64,000 bases of DNA from Methylobacterium sp. W2 (GCF_020662345.1 NZ_VMOA01000026.1:1-64000); one strand, 5' to 3'. Counted from the stretch's first letter, positions 37,442 through 48,007 are shown. A program made the numbers and translations. Notes: a model not told the origin generated them from the letters alone.

Positions 37442-38128
37442 ATGGCGCGCCGTCCCGGAGGCAGCAATCCCACCGGCGATGGCGGCCGTCGCGACCGCCC
37501 GGGCCGTATCGGCTCGGGCTCGGCGACCTCCGCGCATCGGCCCCGGCCGATGCCGGAGGTCCCGCTCCCGTCCACGGATCCGAGCCTCGTCCAGATGGGC
37601 GAGTTCGGCCGTGCGCATGGGCTCAACGGCGAGATCCGCCTGAAATCCTATACCGGCGATCCACAGGCGATCGGCTCCTACGGGCCGCTGATCGGCGCCG
37701 GCGGCCAGCGCATCGAACTCACCGACGTGCGCCGCGCCGGCGGTGCCTCGCCCGACCTCCTCGTGGTGCGGGTGAAGGGCGTCTCCGACCGGACCGGCGC
37801 GGAAGCCCTGAACCGCCTCGCCATCTACCTGCCGCGCGAACGCCTCGGCAATGTCGAGGACGAAGACGAGTTCTTTACGGCCGACCTCGTCGGCCTCGAC
37901 GTGGTCGACCTGTCCGGCGCGCTCCTCGGCACCGTCACCGACGTGCCGAATTATGGCGGCGGCGATCTCCTCGAGATCAAGCCGGCGCTGGGCGGTCCCA
38001 CCGCGCTCCTGCCCTTCACCAAGGTCTTCGTCCCGACCCTCGACGTCGCCAACGGCCGGGTCGTCGTCGATCCGCCGGACGACCTGTTCGCGCCCGCCGG
38101 GCCGAAGCCGCCCGACGAGCCGGCCTGA
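37442..38128 (+). CDS. rimM: Ribosome maturation factor RimM
   Basis: 228 aa. It assists 30S head assembly near S19. [20 protein letters not shown] begins the RimM N domain around residue 49, and the PRC-barrel C domain contains [15 protein letters not shown] and YGGGDLLEI. The first ~48 residues are a Gly/Arg/Pro-rich extension. Starts at 37442 or 37550 are possible; the second ([12 protein letters not shown]) would give a more standard length. Confidence 0.93.
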   Translation: MARRPGGSNPTGDGGRRDRPGRIGSGSATSAHRPRPMPEVPLPSTDPSLVQMGEFGRAHGLNGEIRLKSYTGDPQAIGSYGPLIGAGGQRIELTDVRRAGGASPDLLVVRVKGVSDRTGAEALNRLAIYLPRERLGNVEDEDEFFTADLVGLDVVDLSGALLGTVTDVPNYGGGDLLEIKPALGGPTALLPFTKVFVPTLDVANGRVVVDPPDDLFAPAGPKPPDEPA

Positions 38129-38156
38129 GGCGAGAGCGCCCGGACCGGGGAACCGG

Positions 38157-38948
38157 TCAGGGCTTGACGCTCGTCATCGCCGTCCGCGCCATCTCCAGCG
38201 GCGCCGCCGTCACCGGCATCGGCCCGTCGAACGGCCGCTCGTGCAGTCCGATCATGCCCAACGTCGTCACCGTGGCGGCCGAGAACAGGATCATCGCGAC
38301 GGCCTGGGGCACCGGCTTGTCCACGTGGATCAATCCGATGGACACGAGGGTGAGCAGCGCCAGCACCATCAGCGTCAGCCATTTCGACTGGTCGCCGTGT
38401 ACGTCGCTGAGGCCGAGGCGTGTGCCGCGCTCCGCCCGCAGGTTCATCACCGCGTCGAGGAGGCTCCCATGCGCGGCAGCTCCCGCCTCGGTGCTGTGCC
38501 GGGGATCGGCCACGGATTGCATCAATTGGCCGAGCGCCTCGTTGGCGTTCGTCGACGCCTCGCCCACCGTCATCTTCGGCCATTCGTCGTCGATCAGGGC
38601 ATTCGCGTAGGCGAGCAGCCTGGCGCGGATCGCGGACATGTCGGAGGCCGTGGCGAGGCTGAGATCATGCACGGCGAGGAGATTGGTCTTCTCCGATTGC
38701 ACGATCTTCGTCGCCTGCCGCTGGCGCTCCCAGGCATCGTTGGCCACGAAGCCCGTGAGCAGCGCCAGCATCACCGAGATGGCGTTGAAATAGGGAGCGA
38801 CGACGCCGACCCCGAGCTTGTGCATGCCCGGCCGGGTCGCGGACCAGGTGGAGAGGATGCTGAGGACGCCCATGCAGACGGCGAAGACCGCGCTCAGAAG
38901 GACGAACATCAGCCAGACAGGCTGATCGAGCCAAAACGTCAGGACCAC
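38157..38948 (-). CDS. DUF4239 (bestrophin-like) membrane protein
   Basis: 263 aa with two N-terminal hydrophobic helices (residues about 10-30 and 48-68), a soluble helical middle and two C-terminal helices (LTLMVLALLTLVSIGLIHV and the following AMILFSAATVTTLGMIGL). This 2+2 layout with YFNAISVMLALLTGFVANDAW is typical of DUF4239, a family of unknown function. It probably starts at GTG 38948 behind GGGAG. It lies antisense between rimM and trmD, splitting that operon. Confidence 0.85.
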   Translation of the reverse strand: MVLTFWLDQPVWLMFVLLSAVFAVCMGVLSILSTWSATRPGMHKLGVGVVAPYFNAISVMLALLTGFVANDAWERQRQATKIVQSEKTNLLAVHDLSLATASDMSAIRARLLAYANALIDDEWPKMTVGEASTNANEALGQLMQSVADPRHSTEAGAAAHGSLLDAVMNLRAERGTRLGLSDVHGDQSKWLTLMVLALLTLVSIGLIHVDKPVPQAVAMILFSAATVTTLGMIGLHERPFDGPMPVTAAPLEMARTAMTSVKP

Positions 38949-39027
38949 GCACTCATTCTCCCGCTCGGTGTTCGAGGCGGGGCCACCCTAGCGCTTCGCC
39001 GCTACCGAACCGTGAATCCGGGCACGC

Positions 39028-39768
39028 TCATCGCCGGTCGGATCGTGTCGCCACATCCTTGCACGGCGTGATCGCGGAGGGGGCGGGACCCGCATCGGCT
39101 GCGGGAGCCTCGAAGATCGCGAGATAGCCGACCCCGCCCTCCAGCACCGAGAACCCGGTCTCGCGGTAGCCGGCCGCTGCGAGTTCGCACCGTAGGAGCG
39201 CGGGCGGCGTGCCGTGCCGCGAGGGAATCGCGTCGGCATCGACGATCCCCACACGGCCGCCGGGCTTCATCGCGGCGGCGAGATTGTGCAGGAGGCCGTA
39301 GGGCTGGCTGATCTCGTGGTACATGTGGACCAGTAACGCCGCGTCGAGGGAGCCGGACGGGAGCCTCGGATCGTGCGGCTCGCCCCGCACCACGGTGACG
39401 TTGTCGAGTTTGGCGTGCGTGATGCGCGCCGTCAGGTCGGCGAGATAACGCGGCGTCATGTCCTCGGCGAGGATCCGCCCCTGCGGCCCGACCCGCTCGG
39501 CGAGGCGTACCGTGTAATAGCCGCTGCCGGCCCCGATATCGGCCACCGTCTCCCCGGGCGCGATCCGCATCAGCCGGGCGACCTGGCCGACCTCGTCGAC
39601 TTGGTCGCGCTGGGATTCCGACGCCCAGAGCGGCGCGATGATCTCGGCCACCGGCCGGTCCGGCTTCGGAAAGGCGGAAGCAGGAGCGCCGGGAGGTGCC
39701 AGCGGTTCTGCGGCGAAGGCCGGGACGATGAGGGCGAGGAAGGCCGCGAGGGCGAGACGAGGAGACAT
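39028..39768 (-). CDS. Exported SAM-dependent methyltransferase-like protein
   Basis: 246 aa. A signal peptide (MSPRLALAAFLALIVPAFA) is followed by a class I methyltransferase domain: VADIGAGSGYYTVRLAERVG is motif I, with ILAEDMTPRYL and HDPRLPSGSLDAALLVHMYHE later. Periplasmic export of a SAM-binding fold is odd, since SAM is cytoplasmic, but this arrangement recurs in Proteobacteria. Substrate unknown. Antisense to the flanking rimM and trmD. Confidence 0.85.
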   Translation of the reverse strand: MSPRLALAAFLALIVPAFAAEPLAPPGAPASAFPKPDRPVAEIIAPLWASESQRDQVDEVGQVARLMRIAPGETVADIGAGSGYYTVRLAERVGPQGRILAEDMTPRYLADLTARITHAKLDNVTVVRGEPHDPRLPSGSLDAALLVHMYHEISQPYGLLHNLAAAMKPGGRVGIVDADAIPSRHGTPPALLRCELAAAGYRETGFSVLEGGVGYLAIFEAPAADAGPAPSAITPCKDVATRSDRR

Positions 39769-39906
39769 GGCGGGACAACGAGGCGGCCCGCCCGGAAGTG
39801 CCCTCCCCCGGTTGCGGCATGACGGCGATCCTCGGCGGAGCCCGTCGCGGCGTGAGACCGGAAGGGGATTGTTGACCCGCCCTCACCACACGCGCCATCA
39901 AGCGGC

Positions 39907-40638
39907 ATGACGAGCGCGCCCTGGTCCGCCACGATCCTCACCCTCTACCCGGAGATGTTTCCCGGTCTCCTCGGGATGTCGCTGTCGGGCGACGCGCTCG
40001 CGCGCGGAACCTGGACCCTGGAGGCCCGGCAGATCCGCGAGCACGGGATCGGCCGCCACCGCGCGGTGGACGATACCCCGGCCGGCGGCGGCGCCGGCAT
40101 GGTGCTCCGCTGCGACGTGCTGGGGGCGGCCATCGATGCCGCCGCCTCCCCCGGTGATACCCGCCCCCGGCTGCTCATGAGCCCGCGCGGCCGCCCCCTG
40201 ACGCAGGGCCGCGTGCGTGAACTGGCGGAGGGGCCGGGCATCGTCGTGGTCTGCGGCCGGTTCGAAGGGGTCGACGAGCGGGTCATCGCGGCGCGGGGAC
40301 TCGAGGAGGTCTCCATCGGCGACTACATCCTGTCGGGTGGCGAGGTCGCGGCCTTCGTCGCCATCGATGCCTGCGTGCGCCTGTTGCCCGGCGTCATGGG
40401 CAAGGCGGTCTCGGGCGACGAGGAGAGCTTCGAGGGCGGGCTCCTCGAATACCCGCACTACACCCGGCCGCGGGAGTGGGAGGGCCGTGCGATTCCCGAC
40501 ATCCTCACCGGCGGCAACCACGGCGCCATCGCCCGCTGGCGCCGGGACGAGGCGGAACGGATCACCCGCGAGCGCCGGCCCGACCTGTTGGACACGGATA
40601 AATCTCATCCGACAAAGGCCCGACTCTCAAAGACTTGA
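39907..40638 (+). CDS. trmD: tRNA (guanine37-N1)-methyltransferase
   Basis: 243 aa. It methylates G37 of tRNAs and so prevents +1 frameshifting. Diagnostic SPOUT motifs: [53 protein letters not shown] and [19 protein letters not shown] 39907. It is separated from rpsP-rimM by two antisense genes, and rplS, which usually follows trmD, is absent here. Confidence 0.97.
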   Translation: MTSAPWSATILTLYPEMFPGLLGMSLSGDALARGTWTLEARQIREHGIGRHRAVDDTPAGGGAGMVLRCDVLGAAIDAAASPGDTRPRLLMSPRGRPLTQGRVRELAEGPGIVVVCGRFEGVDERVIAARGLEEVSIGDYILSGGEVAAFVAIDACVRLLPGVMGKAVSGDEESFEGGLLEYPHYTRPREWEGRAIPDILTGGNHGAIARWRRDEAERITRERRPDLLDTDKSHPTKARLSKT

Positions 40639-40782
40639 TCGGAAAAACCGATGCCTTTGTGCTCGGCGGGACTGAATTTCTTGCCCGAGCATCTTGCTAA
40701 GTTGCCGAGACAGGTTCATTGGCAGCGCCGGGCCACTCCTCCCCAACGAGGAGCATTCATCTGTAAGGATGGACTTTTCATC

Positions 40783-41949
40783 ATGACACGTCCCAACACG
40801 CGCCCCCGCGTGCCGAACTTCTCGTCCGGCCCCTGCACCAAGCGTCCCGGCTGGACCCTGCAGGCCCTTCAGAACGCCGCTCTCGGCCGCTCGCACCGCT
40901 CCCCCGCCGGCAAGGCCAAGCTGGTCGAGGCCATCGAGCTGACCCGCACCGTGCTGCGCGTGCCCGCCGATTACCGCATCGCCATCGTCCCCGCCTCCGA
41001 TACCGGCGCCGTCGAGATGGCCATGTGGTCGATGCTCGGACCGAAGACGGTCGAGGTCGCCGCCTGGGAAGCCTTCGGCTCCGAATGGGTCACCGACGCG
41101 CTGCAGGAACTGAAGATCTCGCCCATCGTCCACCAGACCGCCTACGGCGTGCTGCCGGACCTGTCGGCCATCGACACCCGGCACAACGACGTCATCTTCA
41201 CCTGGAACGGCACCGCCGCCGGCGTCCGCGTGCCGAACGGCGACTGGATCGCCGCCGACCGCGAAGGCGTCACCATCTGCGACGCCACCTCGGCCGCCTT
41301 CGCCATGCCGCTGGACTGGGCCAAGCTCGATGTCGTCACCTTCTCCTGGCAGAAGGTGATGGGCGGCGAGGCCGCGCACGGCATGCTGATCCTCTCGCCC
41401 CGCGCGGTCGCGCGCATCGAGAACACCACCCCCGCCTGGCCGATCCCCAAGGTCTTCCGCATGGCCAAGGGCGGCAAGCTGATCGAGGGCATCTTCAAGG
41501 GCGACACGATCAACACGCCCTCGCTCCTCGCGGTGGAGGATTACCTCGACACCCTGCGCTGGGCGCAGAGCATCGGCGGACTCGACGCGCTCCATGCCCG
41601 TGCCGACGCCAATGCCAAGGTCGTCCACGACTGGGTGGCGCGGACCCCGTGGATCGGCCACCTCGCCGTCGATCCGGCGACGTATTCGAACACCGGCGTC
41701 TGCCTCGTCATCACCGATCCGGACGTCCTCGCCAAGGGTGACTCCACCGTGGCGGCTGTGGCCAAGGGTATTGCCGATACGCTCGATTCCGAGGGCATCG
41801 CCTTCGACATCGGTGCCTATCGCGACGCGCCGGCCGGCCTGCGCATCTGGTGCGGCGGCACGGTGGAGACCTCGGATCTCGAGGCCCTGATGCCATGGCT
41901 CGACTGGTCCTACGCCGCCCAGAAGGCCAAGCTCGCCAAGGCTGCGTGA
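40783..41949 (+). CDS. serC: Phosphoserine aminotransferase
   Basis: 388 aa. Makes 3-phosphoserine from 3-phosphohydroxypyruvate with PLP. The divergent alphaproteobacterial form starts PNFSSGPCTKRPGWTLQAL. The PLP lysine is in FSWQKVMGGEAAHGML, and SDTGAVEMAMWSMLG and ICDATSAAFAMPLDW bind the cofactor. ATG 40783. Followed by serA in the same direction, giving consecutive steps of serine synthesis. Confidence 0.95.
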   Translation: MTRPNTRPRVPNFSSGPCTKRPGWTLQALQNAALGRSHRSPAGKAKLVEAIELTRTVLRVPADYRIAIVPASDTGAVEMAMWSMLGPKTVEVAAWEAFGSEWVTDALQELKISPIVHQTAYGVLPDLSAIDTRHNDVIFTWNGTAAGVRVPNGDWIAADREGVTICDATSAAFAMPLDWAKLDVVTFSWQKVMGGEAAHGMLILSPRAVARIENTTPAWPIPKVFRMAKGGKLIEGIFKGDTINTPSLLAVEDYLDTLRWAQSIGGLDALHARADANAKVVHDWVARTPWIGHLAVDPATYSNTGVCLVITDPDVLAKGDSTVAAVAKGIADTLDSEGIAFDIGAYRDAPAGLRIWCGGTVETSDLEALMPWLDWSYAAQKAKLAKAA

Positions 41950-41971
41950 CGTCGGCCTGACGCTCGACGCT

Positions 41972-42105
41972 CCTCCCCCTCTCCCCCCCTGCGGGAGAGG
42001 GTGGCCCGCGCAGCGGGTCGGGTGAGGGGAGCGCGCTGTCCGGAGAGGTCGTCCCCTCTCCCGGTCGCTCCGCGACCACCCTCCCCCGCAATGGGGGGAG
42101 GGTCG
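41972..42105. repeat. Dispersed palindromic intergenic element, copy 3
   Basis: Same ordered blocks as copies 1 and 2: CTGCGGGAGAGGGTGGCCCG, GCGGGTCGGGTGAGGGGAGC, CCGGAGAGGTCGTCCCCTCT and CGGTCGCTCCGCGACCACCC, ending in a CCTCCCCC...GGGGGGAGG palindrome. It fills the serC-serA gap, so it is transcribed if the two genes form an operon. Confidence 0.75.
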
Positions 42106-42171
42106 AGATCTGCCGCGCTGTCGCGCCTCATCTCCGAAGTAATCCCCCTTCCTCAAGAGCCGGAGGCCATC

Positions 42172-43764
42172 ATGGCTGCTCCCAAGGTGCTCATTTCCGA
42201 TTCCCTCTCGAACGCGGCCGTCCAGATCTTCCGTGACCGTGGAATCGACGTCGATTTCTTCCCCAACCTCGGCAAGGACAAGGAGCGCTTCGCGGCCGTC
42301 ATCGGCCATTACGACGGCCTCGCCATCCGCTCGGCCACCAAGGTCACCGAGAAGGTGCTGGCCCAGACCTCGCGGCTGAAGGTCATCGGTCGGGCGGGGA
42401 TCGGCGTCGACAACGTCGACGTCGCGGCCGCCACGGCGCGCGGCGTCATCGTGATGAACACGCCGTTCGGCAATTCCATCACCACCGCCGAACACGCCAT
42501 CGCGATGATGTTCGCCCTCGCGCGGCAGATCCCGCAGGCGGACCTCTCGACCCAGGCCGGCAAGTGGGAGAAGAACCGCTTCATGGGCGTCGAGCTCACG
42601 GGCAAGACGCTCGGCATCATCGGCTGCGGCAATATCGGCGCCATCGTCGCCGACCGCGCCATCGGCCTGAAGCTCAAGGTCGTGGCCTACGACCCCTACC
42701 TCTCCCCCGAGCGCGCCCTCGAGATCGGCGTGGAGAAGGTCGAGCTCGACGCGCTGCTGGTACGGGCCGACATCATCACGCTCCACGTGCCGATGACCGA
42801 CAAGACCCGCAACATCCTGTCGGCCGAGAACCTCGCCCGGACGAAGCCCGGCGTGCGCATCGTCAACTGTGCCCGTGGCGGCCTCGTGGACGAGGTGGCG
42901 CTCCGTGCGGCCCTCGATTCGGGCCATGTGGCCGGGGCGGCCTTCGATGTGTTCATCGAGGAGCCCGCCACCGCCAACCCGCTCTTCGGCCACCCGAACG
43001 TCGTGTGCACGCCGCATCTCGGCGCCTCCACCAACGAGGCCCAGGAGAACGTGGCGCTGCAGGTTGCCGAGCAGATGTCCGACTACCTGATGACCGGGGC
43101 GATCACCAACGCGATCAACTTCCCATCGATTTCTGCCGATGAGGCTCCCCGGTTGAAGCCGTTCGTGGCTTTGGCCGAAAAGCTCGGCTCGTTCCTCGGC
43201 CAGCTGACGGACGCGCCGATCAAGGGCATCCGCATCACCTACGAAGGGGCCGTCGCCGGCATGAACACCCGCGCGCTCACCGCGGCGGCGGTGACCGGGG
43301 CGCTGCGGCCGTTCCTGCAGGACATCAACATGGTCTCCGCCCCCGCCCTGGCGCGCGAGCGCGGCATCGTGGTGGACGAGATCAAGCGCGAGGGCGGGGC
43401 GAGCGACTACGAATCCGTCATCCGCATCACCGTGGATGCCGAGGACATGCCGCGCGACGCCGCCGGCACGGTGTTCCATGACGGCAAGCCGCGGATCATC
43501 GAGATCCGCTCCATCGCCATCGACGCCGCCTTCGCGCCGCACATGCTCTACGTCCGCAACCACGACAAGCCGGGCTTCATCGGCCGGCTCGGCACCATCC
43601 TCGGCGAGGCTGGCGTCAACGTGGCGACCTTCAACCTCGGCCGCGAGGAAGAGGGCGGCAACGCCATCTGCTTCTGCGCCGTGGATGCGCCGATCTCGGA
43701 GAGCGTGCGGGCGGAGATCGAGACGATCCCGCAGGTGAAGCGGGCGCGGCCGGTGAGCTTCTGA
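42172..43764 (+). CDS. serA: D-3-phosphoglycerate dehydrogenase
   Basis: 530 aa, long form with a C-terminal intervening domain and ACT domain. Catalyses the first step of serine synthesis. NAD-binding GIIGCGNIGAIVADR (148-162), catalytic NCARGGLVDE and PHLGASTNEAQENVA with His as general acid; the ACT domain starts near MLYVRNHDKPGFIGRLGTIL and may give serine feedback. GGAGG precedes ATG 42172. Confidence 0.96.
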   Translation: MAAPKVLISDSLSNAAVQIFRDRGIDVDFFPNLGKDKERFAAVIGHYDGLAIRSATKVTEKVLAQTSRLKVIGRAGIGVDNVDVAAATARGVIVMNTPFGNSITTAEHAIAMMFALARQIPQADLSTQAGKWEKNRFMGVELTGKTLGIIGCGNIGAIVADRAIGLKLKVVAYDPYLSPERALEIGVEKVELDALLVRADIITLHVPMTDKTRNILSAENLARTKPGVRIVNCARGGLVDEVALRAALDSGHVAGAAFDVFIEEPATANPLFGHPNVVCTPHLGASTNEAQENVALQVAEQMSDYLMTGAITNAINFPSISADEAPRLKPFVALAEKLGSFLGQLTDAPIKGIRITYEGAVAGMNTRALTAAAVTGALRPFLQDINMVSAPALARERGIVVDEIKREGGASDYESVIRITVDAEDMPRDAAGTVFHDGKPRIIEIRSIAIDAAFAPHMLYVRNHDKPGFIGRLGTILGEAGVNVATFNLGREEEGGNAICFCAVDAPISESVRAEIETIPQVKRARPVSF

Positions 43765-43787
43765 CCGGAACGAGCCTCGGTTTCGGT

Positions 43788-43927
43788 CTCCCCCTTTCCC
43801 CTTCGCGGGGGAGGGTGCCTGCGGAGCAGGCGGGAGAGGGGCCGGCACAGGTCCTTCCGGAGAGGGCGCTCCCCTCACCCGACCTTCGCTGACGCGAAGG
43901 CCACCCTCTCCCGCAGAGGGGAGAGGG
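43788..43927. repeat. Dispersed palindromic intergenic element, copy 4
   Basis: Two oppositely oriented blocks: CCCCTTCGCGGGGGAGGGTG with GCCTGCGGAGCAGGC, and CTTCGCTGACGCGAAGGCCA with CCTCTCCCGCAGAGGGGAGA. It occupies much of the 360-base gap between serA and mtnA; the rest of that gap shows no gene. Confidence 0.7.
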
Positions 43928-44124
43928 TTTGCGGCCTTTGTCTCAGGCGAAGGCGGCGAGCGTCCCGTGACGTTTGGCGAACAGGCAATGGAAGGTCAGG
44001 CGGGATGTCGACTGGCTGGCCTTCCACATCGCAGCATGAATGACCTGCGCGACGGCGCACGTCTTAGGTGCGCGCGCGACCTATGGGCTGGCCCCGCCGC
44101 CCGGAACATGCGAGAGGCCCGCCC

Positions 44125-45222
44125 ATGAACATCGACGGCAAACCCTATCGCACCATCCTGCCCGCCGCCGACGGCGCTTCCGTCGAGGTCATCGACCAGA
44201 CCCGCCTGCCCTTCGCTTTCGAACTGAAGCGGCTCGCCACCCTCGATGAAGCGGCCGTCGCCATCCGCACCATGATCGTGCGGGGAGCGCCGCTCATCGG
44301 CGTCACGGCGGCCTACGGGCTGGCGTTGGGCCTTCGCCGGGACGCCTCCGATGCCGGGATCGACCACGCCGTCGAGACCCTGGCTGCCACCCGCCCCACC
44401 GCGATCAACCTGCGCTGGGCCCTCGACCGTGTCGCCGCCAAGCTGCGCGAGGTCGCGCTTCCTGAGCGCGCCGCCTTCGCCTTCGCCGAGGCCGGGCGCA
44501 TCGCCGAGGAGGATGTCGAGAGCTGCCACGCCATCGGACGCCATGGTGCTGCGATCCTGGCTGATCTGCATAAAGCCAAGGGGCGGCGCCTCGACGTGCT
44601 GACCCATTGCAACGCCGGCTGGCTCGCCACCGTCGATTGGGGCACCGCCCTCGCGCCGATCTACGTGGCGCACGAGGCCGGCATCCCGGTCCACGTCTAT
44701 GTCGACGAGACCCGGCCGCGGAACCAAGGCGCGGCGCTGACCGCCTTCGAGCTCAACGCGCACGGCGTGCCGCATACGGTCATCGCCGACAATGCCGGCG
44801 GCCATCTGATGCAGCATGGCGAGATCGACGTCTGCATCGTCGGTTCGGACCGCACGACGGCCTCGGGCGACGTCTGCAACAAGATCGGCACCTACCTGAA
44901 GGCGCTGGCGGCCTCCGACAACCGCGTGCCGTTCTACGCCGCCCTGCCCTTCTCCACCATCGACTGGACCCTCGACGACGGCGTCGCGCAGATCCCCATC
45001 GAGGAGCGCGACGGCCGCGAGGTCTCGCACCTCACCGGCCGCCTCGCCGATGGCGGCTTCGCCACGATCGAGGTGGTGTCGCCGGGCAGCCCGGTGGCCA
45101 ACCCCGCTTTCGACGTGACCCCGGCCCGGCTGGTGACGGGCATCATCACCGAGCGCGGCGTGGCCTCGGCGAATGCGGAGGGGTTGCTGTCGCTGTATCC
45201 AGAGCGGCGTCCGGCGGCGTAG
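44125..45222 (+). CDS. mtnA: S-methyl-5-thioribose-1-phosphate isomerase
   Basis: 365 aa, eIF2B-like fold. Converts methylthioribose-1-phosphate to methylthioribulose-1-phosphate in methionine salvage. [17 protein letters not shown] binds phosphate; catalytic Cys162 lies in THCNAG and Asp242 in [21 protein letters not shown] 44125 gives MNIDGKPYR. No other salvage genes are adjacent, so in this genome it may serve a split salvage or shunt pathway. Confidence 0.94.
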   Translation: MNIDGKPYRTILPAADGASVEVIDQTRLPFAFELKRLATLDEAAVAIRTMIVRGAPLIGVTAAYGLALGLRRDASDAGIDHAVETLAATRPTAINLRWALDRVAAKLREVALPERAAFAFAEAGRIAEEDVESCHAIGRHGAAILADLHKAKGRRLDVLTHCNAGWLATVDWGTALAPIYVAHEAGIPVHVYVDETRPRNQGAALTAFELNAHGVPHTVIADNAGGHLMQHGEIDVCIVGSDRTTASGDVCNKIGTYLKALAASDNRVPFYAALPFSTIDWTLDDGVAQIPIEERDGREVSHLTGRLADGGFATIEVVSPGSPVANPAFDVTPARLVTGIITERGVASANAEGLLSLYPERRPAA

Positions 45223-45603
45223 CCGAGGGACGACACGCCGCCTTTCCCCACGCGGGTCAGAGCCTCTTTCGCCTCGAGCGATATCGATTCACCCCTCGTC
45301 CCAATGCGACGCGGCATCGATGAAATTCTGATCGTCCTCGGCGTGATGGCTCGTGGCGACAGCTGCCGATTGCCGATGCGCTTCCGCGGCGAACGAAGCG
45401 GAGCTTGGGTTTGGAATCCAGACCCTTACCGGCCGCAATCCCTGGCGGCGCAGGCGAGCGTGACGCAGACGAATGGTTTCGGTGGTCGGTCCGGTCTTCG
45501 GTGAAGCGGTCAAGGCACACCTCCGAGCTTCACAGGCTATGCTGCTGCCTCGCCGGAGCACGAATGCCAAAGGCCTCTGCCTTCGGTGCCCGAGCGTCGT
45601 CGA
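45223..45603. other. Gene-free stretch
   Basis: A 381-base gap between the convergent mtnA and MaoC genes. Open frames occur on both strands, but they overlap each other, lack ribosome-binding sites and give arginine-rich translations typical of antisense noise. No repeat or RNA structure recognised. Confidence 0.5.
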
Positions 45604-46599
45604 TCAGACGGGCGCCTGCCATTGCCAGAACACCGACCCCGTAAACTCGAACACCCGCTCCCCGCGCTGGTTCTGCGCGGTGTTGTGGTGGGTGGCCACA
45701 CCCCAGCCGGGGCGCGAGGTCGATTCGCGCTTGTCGAGGAGGGTGCAGGCGTAAGCGATCGTGTCGCCGGCATAGACCGGGGCGAGCCAGCGCATGTCGC
45801 GAAACCCCGGCGAGGGGCCGAGCTGTGGCACCGGGCCGTCGCGCTCCGTCCGTTCGATGTCCCGCTGGCGGGTGATGTGCAGGCGCTTCATCCAGACCGC
45901 CGCCGTGTGCCAGCCGGAGGCGCAGAGCGCTCCGAAATGGGTCTTGCGGGCGGCGTCCGCGTCGAGATGGAAGGCCTGCGGGTCGTAGGCCCGCGCGAAG
46001 GCCGTGATCGCCTCCGGCGTGAAGACGTGCCGGCCGAGATCGCGGATCGTGCCGAGCTTTGCTTCCTTGAGGAAGAGCAGCGTCTCGGCATCCTCGCCCT
46101 CGACGACGGCCGAGGGCTCGCCCGGAACCACTGCGCGCGGCGGCAGGGGATCGGCCCCGCGCCGGGCGAACATCACCGTGAAGGCCTGGATCATCACCGA
46201 TTCGTCGCGGCCGTTCAGGACCGTGAGGGTGAAGCGGACGAAACCGCGATCCGGCTTGGAGTTCGAGGCGCGGCATTCCTCCACCTTGGTGACGATCCGC
46301 AGCGCGTCGCCCGGCAGGACGGGGCGCAGCCAGCGCAGCTGCGAGATGCCGGGCGAGCCCATGGAGGTGGCGCCGCGAAAGACATGGGCCTGGAGCAGAC
46401 GCATGCCGAACCCGGCCGTCTGCCAGCCTGAGCCGATCAATCGGCCGGCGAGCGTCGCCTTGGCGGCCTCCTCGTCGAGATGGAACGGCTGCGGATCGAA
46501 CTCCGTCGCGAAGGCGACGATCTCGTCGCGGGTGACCACGAGCGGGCCGCCTTCGATCACGTCGCCGGGGGTGAAATCCTCGAAGGTGATGCCGGTCAT
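45604..46599 (-). CDS. Double-hotdog MaoC-like dehydratase
   Basis: 331 aa with two MaoC hotdog repeats. The first has DPQPFHLDEEAAKATLAGRL and SGWQTAGFGMRLL, and the second has DPQAFHLDADAARKTHFGAL and SGWHTAAVWMKRL. The Asp/His hydratase dyad (D-P-Q-x-F-H-L) is present in both. Likely an enoyl-CoA or related hydratase; substrate unknown. ATG 46599. Confidence 0.9.
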   Translation of the reverse strand: MTGITFEDFTPGDVIEGGPLVVTRDEIVAFATEFDPQPFHLDEEAAKATLAGRLIGSGWQTAGFGMRLLQAHVFRGATSMGSPGISQLRWLRPVLPGDALRIVTKVEECRASNSKPDRGFVRFTLTVLNGRDESVMIQAFTVMFARRGADPLPPRAVVPGEPSAVVEGEDAETLLFLKEAKLGTIRDLGRHVFTPEAITAFARAYDPQAFHLDADAARKTHFGALCASGWHTAAVWMKRLHITRQRDIERTERDGPVPQLGPSPGFRDMRWLAPVYAGDTIAYACTLLDKRESTSRPGWGVATHHNTAQNQRGERVFEFTGSVFWQWQAPV

Positions 46600-46668
46600 T
46601 GAACCTCTTGTCTTCGGGTCGAAGAGTTTCGGATCGAAGGATGGCGCCGCGCTAGCTACAGGGGCGGC

Positions 46669-46854
46669 CCGCCTCTCCCCGCTTGCGGGGAGAGGATCAC
46701 AAGCACCTTGTCGTGCTTGTGATGAGCGGAGCGAGGGTGAGGGGGCCGGTCCGGAGGAGGCTTACGCGGACGAGCCCCCTCACCCCCGGCTGCCGCCTCG
46801 CCGCGCCGACGACAAGGTCGTCGCGGCCCTCTCCCCGCGCGCGGGGAGAGGGGA
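46669..46854. repeat. Dispersed palindromic intergenic element, variant copy 5
   Basis: Composed of CCTCTCCCCGCTTGCGGGGA, a perfect CACAAGCAC...GTGCTTGTG hairpin, GACGACAAGGTCGTCG and CTCTCCCCGCGCGCGGGGAG. It is related in style to copies 1-4 but carries different inner palindromes. It fills the gap between the MaoC gene and ychF. Confidence 0.65.
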
Positions 46855-46896
46855 TGTGCGCCCTCGGTTCCGCGGAGGTGAGGAAGTATCCGCTCC

Positions 46897-47994
46897 TCAA
46901 TTGGCGAAGCGGAAATGCAGCACGTCGCCGTCCTGCACCACGTACTCCTTGCCCTCGAGGCGGAACTTGCCGGCTTCCTTGGCGCCGCTCTCGCCTTTCA
47001 GGGCGGTGTAGTCGGCAAAAGCGATGGTCTCGGCGCGGATGAAGCCCTTCTCGAAATCCGTATGGATCACGCCCGCCGCGGCCGGGGCGCGGGTGCCCTT
47101 CTCGATGGTCCAGGCGCGCGCCTCCTTCGGCCCCACGGTGAAGTAGGTGATGAGGCCGAGCAGCTCGTAGCCTGCGCGGATGACGCGATTGAGACCCGGC
47201 TCCACGAGCCCCACCGCTTCGAGGAAGTCGCCCTGGTCGGCCAGCGGCATCACCGCGATCTCGCTCTCGATCTTGGCCGAGACCACCACCGCGCGCGCAC
47301 CCTCGGCCTTGGCCTGGGCGATCACCGCCTCGGAATAGGCGTTGCCCTTGTCGGCATCGCCCTCGTCCACGTTGCAGACGTAGAGGACGGGTTTGGCCGT
47401 CATCAGCCCGAGGGTCTGGAACAGCTTCTCCTCCTCCGGCTTGCGGCTCACCAGGCGGGCGGGCTTACCCTCGCGCAGGAGCGGCAGGGCGCGGTTGACG
47501 AGGTCAAGCATCTCCTTGGCCTCCTTGTCGGCGCCCTTGGCCTTCTTCTCCAGGGCGAACAGGCGCTTCTCGAGGCTGTCGAGGTCGGCGAGCATCAGCT
47601 CGGTCTCGATGGTCTCGATATCGGCCTTGGGGTCGACCTTGCCCTCCACATGGGTCACGTCGCCGTCGGTGAAGCAGCGCACCACATGGGCGATGGCATC
47701 GACCTCGCGGATGTTGGCGAGGAACTGGTTGCCGAGCCCCTCCCCCTTCGAGGCGCCGCGCACGAGGCCGGCGATGTCGACGAAGGTCAGCCGGGTCGGG
47801 ATGATCTCCTTCGACGTGGCGATCCGCGCCAGATCGTCGAGGCGCGGGTCCGGCACCGCCACCTCGCCGACATTCGGCTCGATGGTACAGAACGGATAGT
47901 TCGCCGCCTGCGCCGCCGCGGTCTGCGTCAGCGCGTTGAAGAGGGTCGACTTGCCGACGTTCGGCAGGCCGACGATGCCGCATTTGAAGCCCAT
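46897..47994 (-). CDS. ychF: Redox-regulated ATPase YchF (OLA1 type)
   Basis: 365 aa, TRAFAC-class P-loop protein that prefers [22 protein letters not shown] (P-loop 9-16), then [20 protein letters not shown] (G3 region), and a C-terminal TGS-like domain ending [20 protein letters not shown]. It associates with ribosomes and affects stress responses. It lies in the conserved group with pth and rplY. Confidence 0.96.
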   Translation of the reverse strand: MGFKCGIVGLPNVGKSTLFNALTQTAAAQAANYPFCTIEPNVGEVAVPDPRLDDLARIATSKEIIPTRLTFVDIAGLVRGASKGEGLGNQFLANIREVDAIAHVVRCFTDGDVTHVEGKVDPKADIETIETELMLADLDSLEKRLFALEKKAKGADKEAKEMLDLVNRALPLLREGKPARLVSRKPEEEKLFQTLGLMTAKPVLYVCNVDEGDADKGNAYSEAVIAQAKAEGARAVVVSAKIESEIAVMPLADQGDFLEAVGLVEPGLNRVIRAGYELLGLITYFTVGPKEARAWTIEKGTRAPAAAGVIHTDFEKGFIRAETIAFADYTALKGESGAKEAGKFRLEGKEYVVQDGDVLHFRFAN

Positions 47995-48007
47995 GATCGC
48001 GTGTCCG

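Noticed and set aside
40627..43878. A 1083-codon minus-strand open frame over trmD, serC and serA
   Set aside because: It is the antisense shadow of high-GC codon bias over three well-recognised plus-strand genes. Its translation is His/Arg/Gly-rich low-quality sequence with no family pattern.
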